Shown here: positions 1-8,073 of the stretch, piece after piece
Layout: every line of letters begins with the position of its first letter
How positions within the stretch are numbered: the first letter of the stretch is position 1
NCBI GenBank assembly: GCA_945860285.1
Contig: CAMAQB010000019.1
Location: 1 to 43,015 of the forward strand
DNA length: 43,015 nucleotides
Origin: Akkermansia muciniphila
Lineage (GTDB): Bacteria; Verrucomicrobiota; Verrucomicrobiia; Verrucomicrobiales; Akkermansiaceae
Direction of reading: 5' to 3'
Position numbers and translations under genes: made by a program
The notes under the pieces: model-generated
The model's database searches: none
What the model saw: only the letters and a program-made list of their open reading frames with translations
What the model was told of the DNA's origin: nothing

Positions 1-1
1 T

Positions 2-277
2 GACTTCACGAAAATCACTGCGGAGAGGCTGCTGGAAGTCGAGGAGGAAATCAATCAGCGCCCACGCAACATCCTGGCCTATCAGTCGCCGAGCGATCTG
101 CTTGACCATTTGAGAACAACCGAGCATAGTCCCTGCGGCGGCTTTCGCGGTGTTGCGGGACTCCACTTCAGGACTCGCTCCGCTCGCCCTTCAGTTCCAT
201 CCCGCAACACCGCGAAAGAACCAACGAAACAAAACAACCAATCAGACGAAACGACTCCTCGCCGAGATATTCGCTAA
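2..277 (+). CDS. IS30-like transposase, C-terminal fragment (5' end outside window)
   Basis: An open frame enters from the left edge and ends at TAA 275-277, giving 91 residues. The first ~40 residues include EEEINQRPRNILAYQSPSDL. This matches the end of IS30-family DDE transposases, where an 'LNxRPRKxLGxxTPxE' segment closes the catalytic domain (family knowledge). The last ~50 residues are low-complexity and Arg/Ser/Thr-rich. They are encoded by a perfect palindrome, so they are probably a read-through tail into the element's 3' flank rather than functional protein. The N-terminal DDE residues lie outside the window, so intactness cannot be judged. IS481/IS3 families have a related C-terminal motif and are the main alternative. 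Confidence 0.6.
   Translation, partial: DFTKITAERLLEVEEEINQRPRNILAYQSPSDLLDHLRTTEHSPCGGFRGVAGLHFRTRSARPSVPSRNTAKEPTKQNNQSDETTPRRDIR
142..218. repeat. Perfect 19-bp inverted repeat, 39-nt loop
   Basis: CTTTCGCGGTGTTGCGGGA at 142-160 is the exact reverse complement of 200-218. The loop contains the smaller palindromic segment ACTCGCTCCGCTCG. It lies at the 3' end of the transposase fragment. It could be a stem-loop terminator for the IS, a REP-type palindrome, or a pair of element ends. No T-tract follows, which argues against a simple intrinsic terminator. Confidence 0.75.
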
Positions 278-473
278 CAATTTGAATCCGCCTAATCTAA
301 TTCTTGTTGTTGGTTGGATTATGGTCCAGAATTTTAGCGCACCTCAAACACTTGAAATTCAACATAAAGTGCAACGCCTCTGCGCCTCTTCGGCTTCGGA
401 CTGAATGGTGTCGATTACGCCGCGGAAACCGACCCGAATGTCGCGGTGCCGTCGTTATCGTTATCGCCGCGGA

Positions 474-785
474 TTAGCGATGTGGTGCGCCGTCACCACC
501 GCTGGCTTGCTCGATTTTATTCTTTCGCTTCTTGTCCCATTTTACTCCCAAAATGAGCAGGAGAGCCATCGCCATCGGATGTGTTAGAATGAGCGACCGG
601 GAATGCCAAAGGCTGTAGTTCCAGGTTTGCTCCGTGACCTCGGTGTCTTTGCCATGCTCCGACACAAAAAAACGCCCCTCCTTTTTGGATCCATTGGCTG
701 ACGAGCCGCCGATGATGATCGAACCAACACCAAACGCAACGAAGTTACAAACACACAGGATCAAAATGGCCGTCGCGATCTTCAT
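474..785 (-). CDS. Small two-TM membrane protein, hypothetical
   Basis: A 103-residue protein of unrecognised function. An N-terminal hydrophobic segment (about residues 3-25) and a second one (about 68-82) flank a soluble stretch containing VSEHGKDTEVTEQTWNYSLW. The C-terminus is basic (KWDKKRKNK). I recall similar small proteins with a 'HGKYTEVSE...YSxWH' segment in unrelated bacteria, all uncharacterised, so this is likely a conserved membrane protein with an exposed loop. The start ATG (785-783) overlaps the trpD stop TGA (784-782) in an ATGA arrangement, so it is probably translated by coupling with trpD. The overlap and the coherent two-TM pattern support a real gene. A role in tryptophan metabolism is not implied. 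Confidence 0.7.
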   Translation of the reverse strand: MKIATAILILCVCNFVAFGVGSIIIGGSSANGSKKEGRFFVSEHGKDTEVTEQTWNYSLWHSRSLILTHPMAMALLLILGVKWDKKRKNKIEQASGGDGAPHR

Positions 786-1840
786 GCCTTATGTGTCGAC
801 TGGCTGTGTTTTTGCAACAGCCGCAGTTTTTCCAAGGCGGAGCCGTCGCGGATTGTTTCGCGGGCGATGTCGAGTCCGTCGCCGATATGATCGGAAAGTC
901 CTGCGCAGGTCAGTGCGGCGGCGGCATTGAGCAATACGATGTCGCGCTTGGGACCGCATTCCTTGCCGGAGAGAATGTTCTCAAGAATCACGGCATTTTC
1001 ACGAGCATCGCCGCCTTGCAGATCATCGACCGATGCGACCGCGAGGCCAAAATCTTCGGGACATATCTCTTCGTCCTCCAGATCCTGATAGTTGCCGGAT
1101 TTGCAAATGCGCGTGGGCCCCATCAGACTCACCTCGTCAACCGACCGCCCATCGGCGGTGCCGCCATTGACTACCCAGGCGCTGTCACGACCGAGGCGTT
1201 GAAGAATATCCGCGAATACCGGACAGAGGTCGCGCGAGAACACACCGGTGAGCTGGCATTCGGGCCGCGCCGGGTTCAGCAGTGGACCGATCAAATTGAA
1301 GATCGTGCGGATCTTCCGCTGACCTAACAATTTCCTCGCCTCGGCCACCGCCTTGAATGCGGGATGATAGGCCGGAGCAAACAAGAAACCGAGCCCTGCT
1401 TTGTCGAGGCATTCCCGGAACCCGTCCGTCTTCAAATCCAGCCGAACGCCGAGCGCCTCCAGCACATCGGCGCCGCCGGATTTCGAAGTGATGCCGCGGT
1501 TGCCATGTTTGACGACCACCGCGCCCGCTGCGGCGGCGATGAACATCGCCGTGGTGGAGACGTTGAAGAGATTCAGGTGGTCACCACCCGTTCCGCACAT
1601 GTCGAGAGTCGGCCCCTGCAAATCGAGCAGGTGAATGTGCGGATTCACCGCATGTTCGAGAAACGTTTCGACAAATCCCGCAATCTCCGCCGGTGTTTCA
1701 CCCTTGGCGGCCAGTGCCTCTAACAGATGTGCCTTTTTTTCCGCCGAAGCAGACGGATCCAACAAAAATTCCGCCGCGACCTCGATTTCCCGCGTCGACA
1801 ATTCCTGCCCGCCTTCCAGATGATGTATGAGCGAATCCAT
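782..1840 (-). CDS. trpD: Anthranilate phosphoribosyltransferase TrpD
   Basis: A 352-residue protein of normal family length. It transfers the phosphoribosyl group of PRPP to anthranilate, the second step of tryptophan synthesis from chorismate, in the cytoplasm. Visible signatures are CGTGGD (residues 82-87, PRPP-binding loop), FNVST (92-96), KHGNR (111-115) and SKSGGAD (119-125). The loop after GTGGD reads HLNLFNVST rather than the more usual GSGTFNIST. No other trp genes are in the window, so tryptophan genes are dispersed here. It follows dnaE on the same strand after 50 nt and overlaps the downstream small membrane gene by ATGA. The ATG at 1840 fits the family N-terminus. Confidence 0.95.
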   Translation of the reverse strand: MDSLIHHLEGGQELSTREIEVAAEFLLDPSASAEKKAHLLEALAAKGETPAEIAGFVETFLEHAVNPHIHLLDLQGPTLDMCGTGGDHLNLFNVSTTAMFIAAAAGAVVVKHGNRGITSKSGGADVLEALGVRLDLKTDGFRECLDKAGLGFLFAPAYHPAFKAVAEARKLLGQRKIRTIFNLIGPLLNPARPECQLTGVFSRDLCPVFADILQRLGRDSAWVVNGGTADGRSVDEVSLMGPTRICKSGNYQDLEDEEICPEDFGLAVASVDDLQGGDARENAVILENILSGKECGPKRDIVLLNAAAALTCAGLSDHIGDGLDIARETIRDGSALEKLRLLQKHSQSTHKA

Positions 1841-1890
1841 GTTATCGAGGAAATGCTAGCATGAGCGCGGTGGCGTGAACATCGAAAACA

Positions 1891-4800
1891 TCAGTCATCG
1901 ATCCACTTGTCGAGGGCCTGCAGGAGTTCATCGCTGCGTTTCACATGATAGAGTTCGGGGAGTTCGATGGTGGCGCGCTTGCCGCTGCTGTTTTGGAAAT
2001 GCAGCCACACCGGGGTTTTGCCGGGATAACCGGCGATGATGTGGCGGATGTCCTGCAGGTCGTGCTCGCCGTGACGAGTGGTCCAAAGTGTGAGTTGCAC
2101 AGGGCCCTTGTCATTCTTGGAAGCGACGCGGGGTTTGAGTTCATCAATTTCATAGCCAGTAAGACGACGTTGACCCGTGCGGTCGTCCGTTTGGATCGAA
2201 GCCTTGCACTTGATGATTTTTCCAGGTTCGAGAAAACCTTTTTCGCGTGCGGGCACGAATGATTCACCCCACACCACCAGTTCGGTTGAGCCGGTGAAGT
2301 CTTCAATGACCAGCACCCCGAATGGTTTGCCGTTCTTGGTGGTTTTCGCATCAACCGTGCGGATCATTCCGGCAAAAGGAAATCGCGCGCGCGCATTGGA
2401 TGTATCGAGATCATCGATGAGACCGATCTTGCAAAACTTGTCGGAATCCAACAGCCCGCGGAATTTGTCCAGCGGATGTCCGGTGACATAAAATCCCAGC
2501 AGCTCTTTTTCATGAGCGAGGCGTTCATCCTTCAGCCATTCTTCCAGCACTTCTCCGTGCCTGTTCGGAGCGAGCGGCGGTGCGAAATCGATCGAATCGA
2601 ACAACGACACCTGCCCCGAGGCGCGGTCCTTCTGCAATGACGACGCAGCCGCAACCACGGCATCGAGCCGCACAAACATTGTCGCGCGGTTATCACCTGT
2701 CCAATCGAGCGCGCCCGCCTTGACGAGAGTCTCAAGAATGCGCTTGTTGATCACCCGGGAATCCAGCCGGTTGGCAAGATCCTCCAGGTTTTTGAAAGCA
2801 CCATTTTTGTCACGTTCCTCGATGGCCTGGGCCATGGCGGCCTCGCCACAGTTCTTGATGGCGGCCAAGCCATAGCGAATGGCGGCTGATCCGGCGGGAG
2901 TTGTTTCGGCAAGAAAGCGCAGGCCCGATTTGTTGAGATCCGGAGGCAGGATCTCGATCTTCATGCGGTGGCACTCGGCGACGAAAACGGAGATCTTGTC
3001 GGTGTTGTTGATCTCATTCGAGAGCAGGGCGGCCATGAATTCAACCGGATGATTGGCTTTGAGATAAGCAGTCCAGTAGGAGATATGCCCATAACAAGCC
3101 GAATGGGATTTGTTGAATCCATAACCAGCAAAGCCCTCGATCTTGTTGAAAATCTGGTTGGCCAGCGACTCGCCGATGCCGTTGGTTTTCGCACAACCCT
3201 CGACAAAAACACCGCGCTGTTTGGCCATTTCGGCCGGATCCTTTTTTCCCATCGCGCGGCGGAGCAGGTCGGCACCGGCGAGGGTGTAGCCGGCAAGGAG
3301 TTTAGCGGCATTTTGCACCTGCTCCTGATAAATCATGATGCCGTATGTCACTCCGGAGACCTGCTCCAGCAAGGGATGCTCGAACATCGCTTTTTTGCGA
3401 CCCTTTTTCACCTCGATCATCTGGTCAATGTAAAGCATCGCTCCCGGTCGATACAGGGCGAGCAAATCAATGATGTCCTCGATTCGATCCAATCCGTACT
3501 TGCGGCACACCTCCACCATGCCGCCGGACTCCAATTGGAAAATGCCCATCGTTTCACCGCGGTTGAGGATTTCAAATGTTTTCGGATCATCCAACGGCAC
3601 GTCGGCCACGCGGAATCCGGGAATTTTCCTGCGGATATGGCTCTCGGCATCGTGAATCACGGTCAGGTTTTTCAGACCGAGGAAGTCCATTTTCAAAAGA
3701 CCGACTTCGGAAATGGCGTCCATGTCAAACTGCGTCACCACCTCACCCTCATTGCCAACCGTCAGCGGCAGGTGTTCATCGAGCGATCGGTCGCCGATCA
3801 CCACGCCCGCGGCATGCACTCCGGTATTGCGAACCAAGCCTTCGAGCTTGAGCGCGTAATCCCACAATTCCTGAAAGGTCGACGACGACTCGACCAGCTC
3901 GCGCAGCTCGGTGTTCTTGTCTAAATCGCGGCGCAGGATGGAGTCCCTGTATTTTTCCTTGTCCTCTTCTTCGAGCGGCTTGGGGTCGATCATTTTCGAA
4001 AGCCGGTCGCCATCGCCGTAAGAAACCCCCATCACCCGGGCCACGTCGCGGATCACGCTTTTCGCGCCCAGGGTGCCATAGGTGATGATCTGGGAAACGC
4101 AACGACGGCCGTATTTCTCCCTAACATATTCAATCACCTCGCCGCGTCGCGACTGGCAGAAATCGATGTCGACATCGGGAGGACTGACGCGTTCCGGGTT
4201 GAGGAAGCGTTCGAACAACAAGCCATAGCGCAGCGGGCAGATGTCGGTGATGCCTAGGGTGTAGGCGACCAGCGATCCCGCCGCCGAGCCGCGGCCCGGA
4301 CCCACGGGAATGTCGTGATCCCGCGCCCATTTGATGAAATCCGCGGTGATCAGGAAATAGGAAATGAAGCCCAGCTGACTGATCGTTTCGATTTCATAAT
4401 TGAGGCGCCCGGTTATCGCCGCTTCGGCGGATTTTTCCGCACCATACCGTTGCAGCAGTCCTTCGAAGCAGAGTTTCCGAAAATATTCCTCACGGGGCGA
4501 TCCATCGGGTGTGCCAAACTGCGGATACTTTTCCGAGCTGGTTTTATCGAGCTTGAGGGTGACATTACAACGCTCGGCGATCTCCAATGTCGCATCGCAG
4601 GCCTCCGGAGTATTCTGGAAGATCTCGCGCATTTCCTCGGCAGTTTTGAAATACACCTCCGGGGTGTAATGCATGCGGTTTTCATCGATGAGTTGTTTGC
4701 CCGTGCCGATGCAGATCAATGCGTCGTGAGCCTCGTGGTCACTGCGATGCAGGAAATGCACGTCGTTCGCCGCGACGGTTTTCAAGCCCGCCTCGCGCGC

Positions 4801-5388
4801 CAGAGCGATGAGTTCGGGCAGGACCTGCAATTGCGGTCCGAGCTGGTGATTGTGGATTTCGACGTAGGTGTTCTCCTTGCCGAAGATGTCCACCAGTTCC
4901 GCCAGTGTCTGCGCGGCTTTTTCCCGGTCCCCGGCGAGAAGCCATTCGTTCACAGGTCCGGAAATGCAACCGGTGAGACAGATGATGCCCTTGGAGAACT
5001 TGCGCAGGTCGCCAATTTCGACCCGTGGTTTGCCGTAGTACATGCCCTCAAGATGCCCGACGGTGACTAGTTTCGTTAGATTCTGCCAGCCCTCGTTGGT
5101 TTCCGCGAGCAGGGTCATGTGGCAGTTTCTTTTGCGCCCCGGGATGTCCCGCTTGTCATCCTTGGTCGTCGGACAAAGATAGATTTCGCATCCGAGGATC
5201 GCTTTGATTTGCTGCTTTTTGCAGGCCTTATAAAACTCGATCGCACCAAACATGTTGCCATGGTCGGTCATCGCCACTGCTGGCATGCCGAGTTGCGCGG
5301 CGCGCTTGGCTACATCGGCGGCACGGGTCATTCCATCAAGCGTGGAATATTCCGTATGCAGGTGGAGGTGGACAAAAGAATCGGGCAT
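1891..5388 (-). CDS. dnaE: DNA polymerase III subunit alpha DnaE
   Basis: This is the replicative polymerase catalytic subunit. The start is set at MPDSFVHLHLHTEYS (5388), giving 1165 residues; an upstream in-frame start would add a 14-residue tail the family lacks. Domains in order: an N-terminal PHP domain with HLHTEYS (8-14) and MTDHGN (40-45); a C-family palm with GPGRGSAAGS (363-372) and the catalytic aspartates in PDVDIDF (404-410); fingers with IMIYQEQVQNAAKLLAGY; tandem HhH around the KNLEDLANRLD region; and a C-terminal OB fold. Length and order are those of the DnaE1 type. It is followed by trpD on the same strand. tRNA-Met lies 64 nt upstream in the same orientation. Confidence 0.96.
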   Translation of the reverse strand: MPDSFVHLHLHTEYSTLDGMTRAADVAKRAAQLGMPAVAMTDHGNMFGAIEFYKACKKQQIKAILGCEIYLCPTTKDDKRDIPGRKRNCHMTLLAETNEGWQNLTKLVTVGHLEGMYYGKPRVEIGDLRKFSKGIICLTGCISGPVNEWLLAGDREKAAQTLAELVDIFGKENTYVEIHNHQLGPQLQVLPELIALAREAGLKTVAANDVHFLHRSDHEAHDALICIGTGKQLIDENRMHYTPEVYFKTAEEMREIFQNTPEACDATLEIAERCNVTLKLDKTSSEKYPQFGTPDGSPREEYFRKLCFEGLLQRYGAEKSAEAAITGRLNYEIETISQLGFISYFLITADFIKWARDHDIPVGPGRGSAAGSLVAYTLGITDICPLRYGLLFERFLNPERVSPPDVDIDFCQSRRGEVIEYVREKYGRRCVSQIITYGTLGAKSVIRDVARVMGVSYGDGDRLSKMIDPKPLEEEDKEKYRDSILRRDLDKNTELRELVESSSTFQELWDYALKLEGLVRNTGVHAAGVVIGDRSLDEHLPLTVGNEGEVVTQFDMDAISEVGLLKMDFLGLKNLTVIHDAESHIRRKIPGFRVADVPLDDPKTFEILNRGETMGIFQLESGGMVEVCRKYGLDRIEDIIDLLALYRPGAMLYIDQMIEVKKGRKKAMFEHPLLEQVSGVTYGIMIYQEQVQNAAKLLAGYTLAGADLLRRAMGKKDPAEMAKQRGVFVEGCAKTNGIGESLANQIFNKIEGFAGYGFNKSHSACYGHISYWTAYLKANHPVEFMAALLSNEINNTDKISVFVAECHRMKIEILPPDLNKSGLRFLAETTPAGSAAIRYGLAAIKNCGEAAMAQAIEERDKNGAFKNLEDLANRLDSRVINKRILETLVKAGALDWTGDNRATMFVRLDAVVAAASSLQKDRASGQVSLFDSIDFAPPLAPNRHGEVLEEWLKDERLAHEKELLGFYVTGHPLDKFRGLLDSDKFCKIGLIDDLDTSNARARFPFAGMIRTVDAKTTKNGKPFGVLVIEDFTGSTELVVWGESFVPAREKGFLEPGKIIKCKASIQTDDRTGQRRLTGYEIDELKPRVASKNDKGPVQLTLWTTRHGEHDLQDIRHIIAGYPGKTPVWLHFQNSSGKRATIELPELYHVKRSDELLQALDKWIDD

Positions 5389-5452
5389 CGTCGCTGCACC
5401 AGCGTAGTCGCGACCGGGGTGGCTGGGCAAGCGAGTTGATGAAAAAAATCCT

Positions 5453-5527
<75 letters not shown>

Positions 5528-5733
5528 ATTGAAAAGACCGCCTTTTCCACACGGCGGGCGCGGAGGGTGGACGAAATGAAGCTGTTTGTCCAACAAAAAA
5601 TGCGATCAATGTTTCCGCAAAGTGCGGACTGGTCCATCTTTGCCGTCCTTCTGGCCAACAGGGCTTACTTGCGTCAGTACCGGGCGGCTCACCTACAATG
5701 GCGCGTCGGCAGAAGAACGAAGATCTGCTGAAA

Positions 5734-8031
5734 CTACTCCGCCAGCACTGCAAAATCGATCCATTGACCCTGACCGCCTTCATGAGAATGAACGGCAATG
5801 GTGTTGGTGCCTTTTTTCAGTGCCTTTTTCATCAAATCGGTGGCCGGTATCAGGTAATAACCCTTCGAGCCATCGACCGCGATGATTTGCTGACCATTGA
5901 TGTGGATTTCGGTGTTGTCGTTGTGGCGAATCACCACCGCGCCATTTTTCAAATCGGCCCCGTCGTATTCAAAGGTTTTCCGAAAGTAAATCTCCGGTGT
6001 TTTCCATTCGGTTTTCGAGCCGTTGCCATTGCCGAATGGCGCGAGTCCACTCGGCCAAGCCTTGTCGTCGAAGCCCTCGTTCAGCCATCCTTCGGCGGGT
6101 TTTTCCGTCGTGAATTTGTAGGGAGTGCTCAGTTTTCCGTCTTGCTGCGCGCCCACAAGCACCTTCCACTTGGCGGTGAGAACATGCGTCGACGGCTGCG
6201 GCGCCTGAGCCTCGTTGCGCTCATAAGCTGCCTGGCGCGAAGTGATTTCGTGAATTTTCCTCACGTCGAACTTCGGCTTGCGATTGTAATAATAGAGGCC
6301 GTTGCGCTCCTGTTCAATATCCGTCAACTGGGTGTAACAAAAGCCGAACAAATTGGGATTATCGAGCATGGCATCAATGGTTCCCTTGTAGCGAAGATAG
6401 AACTCATCGAGATTTTTCGGACCGTTGCCATAACTCCAGCCGTCGCCTGTCGCCCAGCCGATGCCGCCGATTTCGCTGATCATGAAGGGAACACCGCGAT
6501 CCGCCTGGGAAGACGAGGCGTTGTAGTATCGGGAGGGAGGAAAGGGACCTTCGGGCGGTGCCCTGAAGAAGTTCTCCCAGCGCTTGCGCAGGCTTTCCGG
6601 TTCGCCGGTATAGTCGTGAGCATCCCTGACTTCCGGATGCGGCAGCGTGTGCGCCCAGCCGCTGGATTCCAGCGCAGGCCGTGTCGGGTCGATCGCCTTG
6701 GTGATGTTCCAAATCATCTGCTGCAACTCCCCTGTGTCCTCAAAGTTCTCGTTGAATGCGCACCAACCGACGATCGACGGGTGATTGCGATCGCGCAACA
6801 GGATCTCGGTCCATTCGTTGACTACGGCGGAAAAACCCTCGCGCTGGTTACCGTATCCCGCATTCGGATACTCGCCCCAGACCAAATAGCCGAGTTTGTC
6901 AGCCCAGTAGAGGAATCGCGGTTCGAATACCTTCTGGTGCAGCCGCGCGCCGTTGTAGCCGCAGGCCATCGACATGACGATATCCTGTTTCAAGGCTTCA
7001 TCGGAAGGAGCCGTCCACAATCCATCGGGATAGAACCCCTGATCGAGGATCAAGCGTTGGAAAACCGGCTTGCCATTGATGAGGACCTTTCTTCCCTCGA
7101 TCGCGATTTTACGCAGTCCGAAGTAGCTCTGCAGTTGATCGATTTTCTCCTTGCCGCTGGCGAGGGTGAATTTCAGATCGTAAAGAAACGGCGCACCCGG
7201 TTCCCACAGTTTGACCGACTTGAGATTGATCACCAGCCGGCTCTGACCCGGACCCGTGGAGGTCTCGGAGCCGACCAGCTCATCGCCTGCATAGGCCTCG
7301 ACAGTCAGCGCAAGGTCCTTGTCCGCGCCGTTGATTTTGGCATCGATCAACACCCGCCCGTGATCGGGATCGGGCACGACGGAAATGGTTTCCACAAAGG
7401 AAGATCCGACGGCCTCCAGCCAGACCGGCTGCCAAATGCCCGTGGTGCGGGTGTAAAAACAGCTGTAACTCTTGTCACCGCTTTGCTTGCCACAGGGTTG
7501 CAGGCCCGACCACATATCGTCGATCACCTTGACCACCACCTCGTTCGCACCGTCCTTGACGAACTTGCTGATGTCGAAGGAGAATTGAACATTCTCGCCG
7601 ACATGCATGCCTGCCAGCTGACCGTTGATGTAAACCCAGGATCGATAATCGACTCCGCCGAAATGAATGCGCACGCGTTGGCCTTTCATCGCGGCTGGCA
7701 GATCGAATGTCCGACGATACCAAACATCCTTGAGTTTCAGGGTGTTGCCGAAGCCCAGGCCGGACAACTTGCTCTCGGGACAGAAGGGTACGATGATCTT
7801 CGATGCGAGATCCTTGCCGTACGTTAGACCACGCGAATCGCCATCGGCCTCCTTGTCGTTTTCAAACTGCCACTCGCCATTGAGACTCATCCAGTTCCCC
7901 CGGAACATGTCGGGACGTGGATGTTCCGGACGCGGTGTGGCGGCCGACGCGGCAAAAATTCCCGCCAGCATGCCAGCAAGAAAAACAGGGAAACAGGGAA
8001 AACGTGGAATGGTGCACTGATCTTTATTCAT
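5734..8031 (-). CDS. Secreted glycoside hydrolase family 2 protein
   Basis: A 765-residue protein with a signal peptide (hydrophobic core ~13-30, ending near AASAATP). Domains in order: a GH2 sugar-binding jelly roll (~45-205, with DVWYRRTFDLP and GVDYRSWVYING), an immunoglobulin-like domain (~210-305) and a TIM barrel (~310-590). A C-terminal carbohydrate-binding jelly-roll-like domain follows (~650-765, EIYFRKTFEYDG). Catalytic glutamates by family analogy are E428 (WCAFNEN, acid/base) and E520 (MISEIGG, nucleophile). The substrate could be a beta-galactoside, glucuronide or mannoside and cannot be fixed from motifs. It lies 42 nt downstream of the serine dehydratase on the same strand. A secreted polysaccharide-degrading role suits the later alginate-lyase-like gene. 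Confidence 0.9.
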   Translation of the reverse strand: MNKDQCTIPRFPCFPVFLAGMLAGIFAASAATPRPEHPRPDMFRGNWMSLNGEWQFENDKEADGDSRGLTYGKDLASKIIVPFCPESKLSGLGFGNTLKLKDVWYRRTFDLPAAMKGQRVRIHFGGVDYRSWVYINGQLAGMHVGENVQFSFDISKFVKDGANEVVVKVIDDMWSGLQPCGKQSGDKSYSCFYTRTTGIWQPVWLEAVGSSFVETISVVPDPDHGRVLIDAKINGADKDLALTVEAYAGDELVGSETSTGPGQSRLVINLKSVKLWEPGAPFLYDLKFTLASGKEKIDQLQSYFGLRKIAIEGRKVLINGKPVFQRLILDQGFYPDGLWTAPSDEALKQDIVMSMACGYNGARLHQKVFEPRFLYWADKLGYLVWGEYPNAGYGNQREGFSAVVNEWTEILLRDRNHPSIVGWCAFNENFEDTGELQQMIWNITKAIDPTRPALESSGWAHTLPHPEVRDAHDYTGEPESLRKRWENFFRAPPEGPFPPSRYYNASSSQADRGVPFMISEIGGIGWATGDGWSYGNGPKNLDEFYLRYKGTIDAMLDNPNLFGFCYTQLTDIEQERNGLYYYNRKPKFDVRKIHEITSRQAAYERNEAQAPQPSTHVLTAKWKVLVGAQQDGKLSTPYKFTTEKPAEGWLNEGFDDKAWPSGLAPFGNGNGSKTEWKTPEIYFRKTFEYDGADLKNGAVVIRHNDNTEIHINGQQIIAVDGSKGYYLIPATDLMKKALKKGTNTIAVHSHEGGQGQWIDFAVLAE

Positions 8032-8073
8032 AACAATTCGTTGGGCGTTGTAAAAAATGCGCCATCAACGGCA

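Noticed and set aside
405-587. Short coding-like stretch FGLNGVDYAAETDPNVAV on the plus strand between transposase fragment and small membrane gene
   Set aside because: Only about 50-60 codons, no start or RBS, overlaps the minus-strand gene; perhaps a decayed fragment, not supportable as a gene.
5532-5560. Possible terminator CCGCC/GGCGG plus T-run just upstream of tRNA-Met
   Set aside because: Only five base pairs, a 9-nt loop, and about 170 nt from the nearest upstream stop codon on that strand.
5698-7827. A 709-codon plus-strand open frame opposite the GH2 gene
   Set aside because: Antisense shadow of a GH2 gene with clear catalytic motifs and signal peptide; composition lacks domain features.
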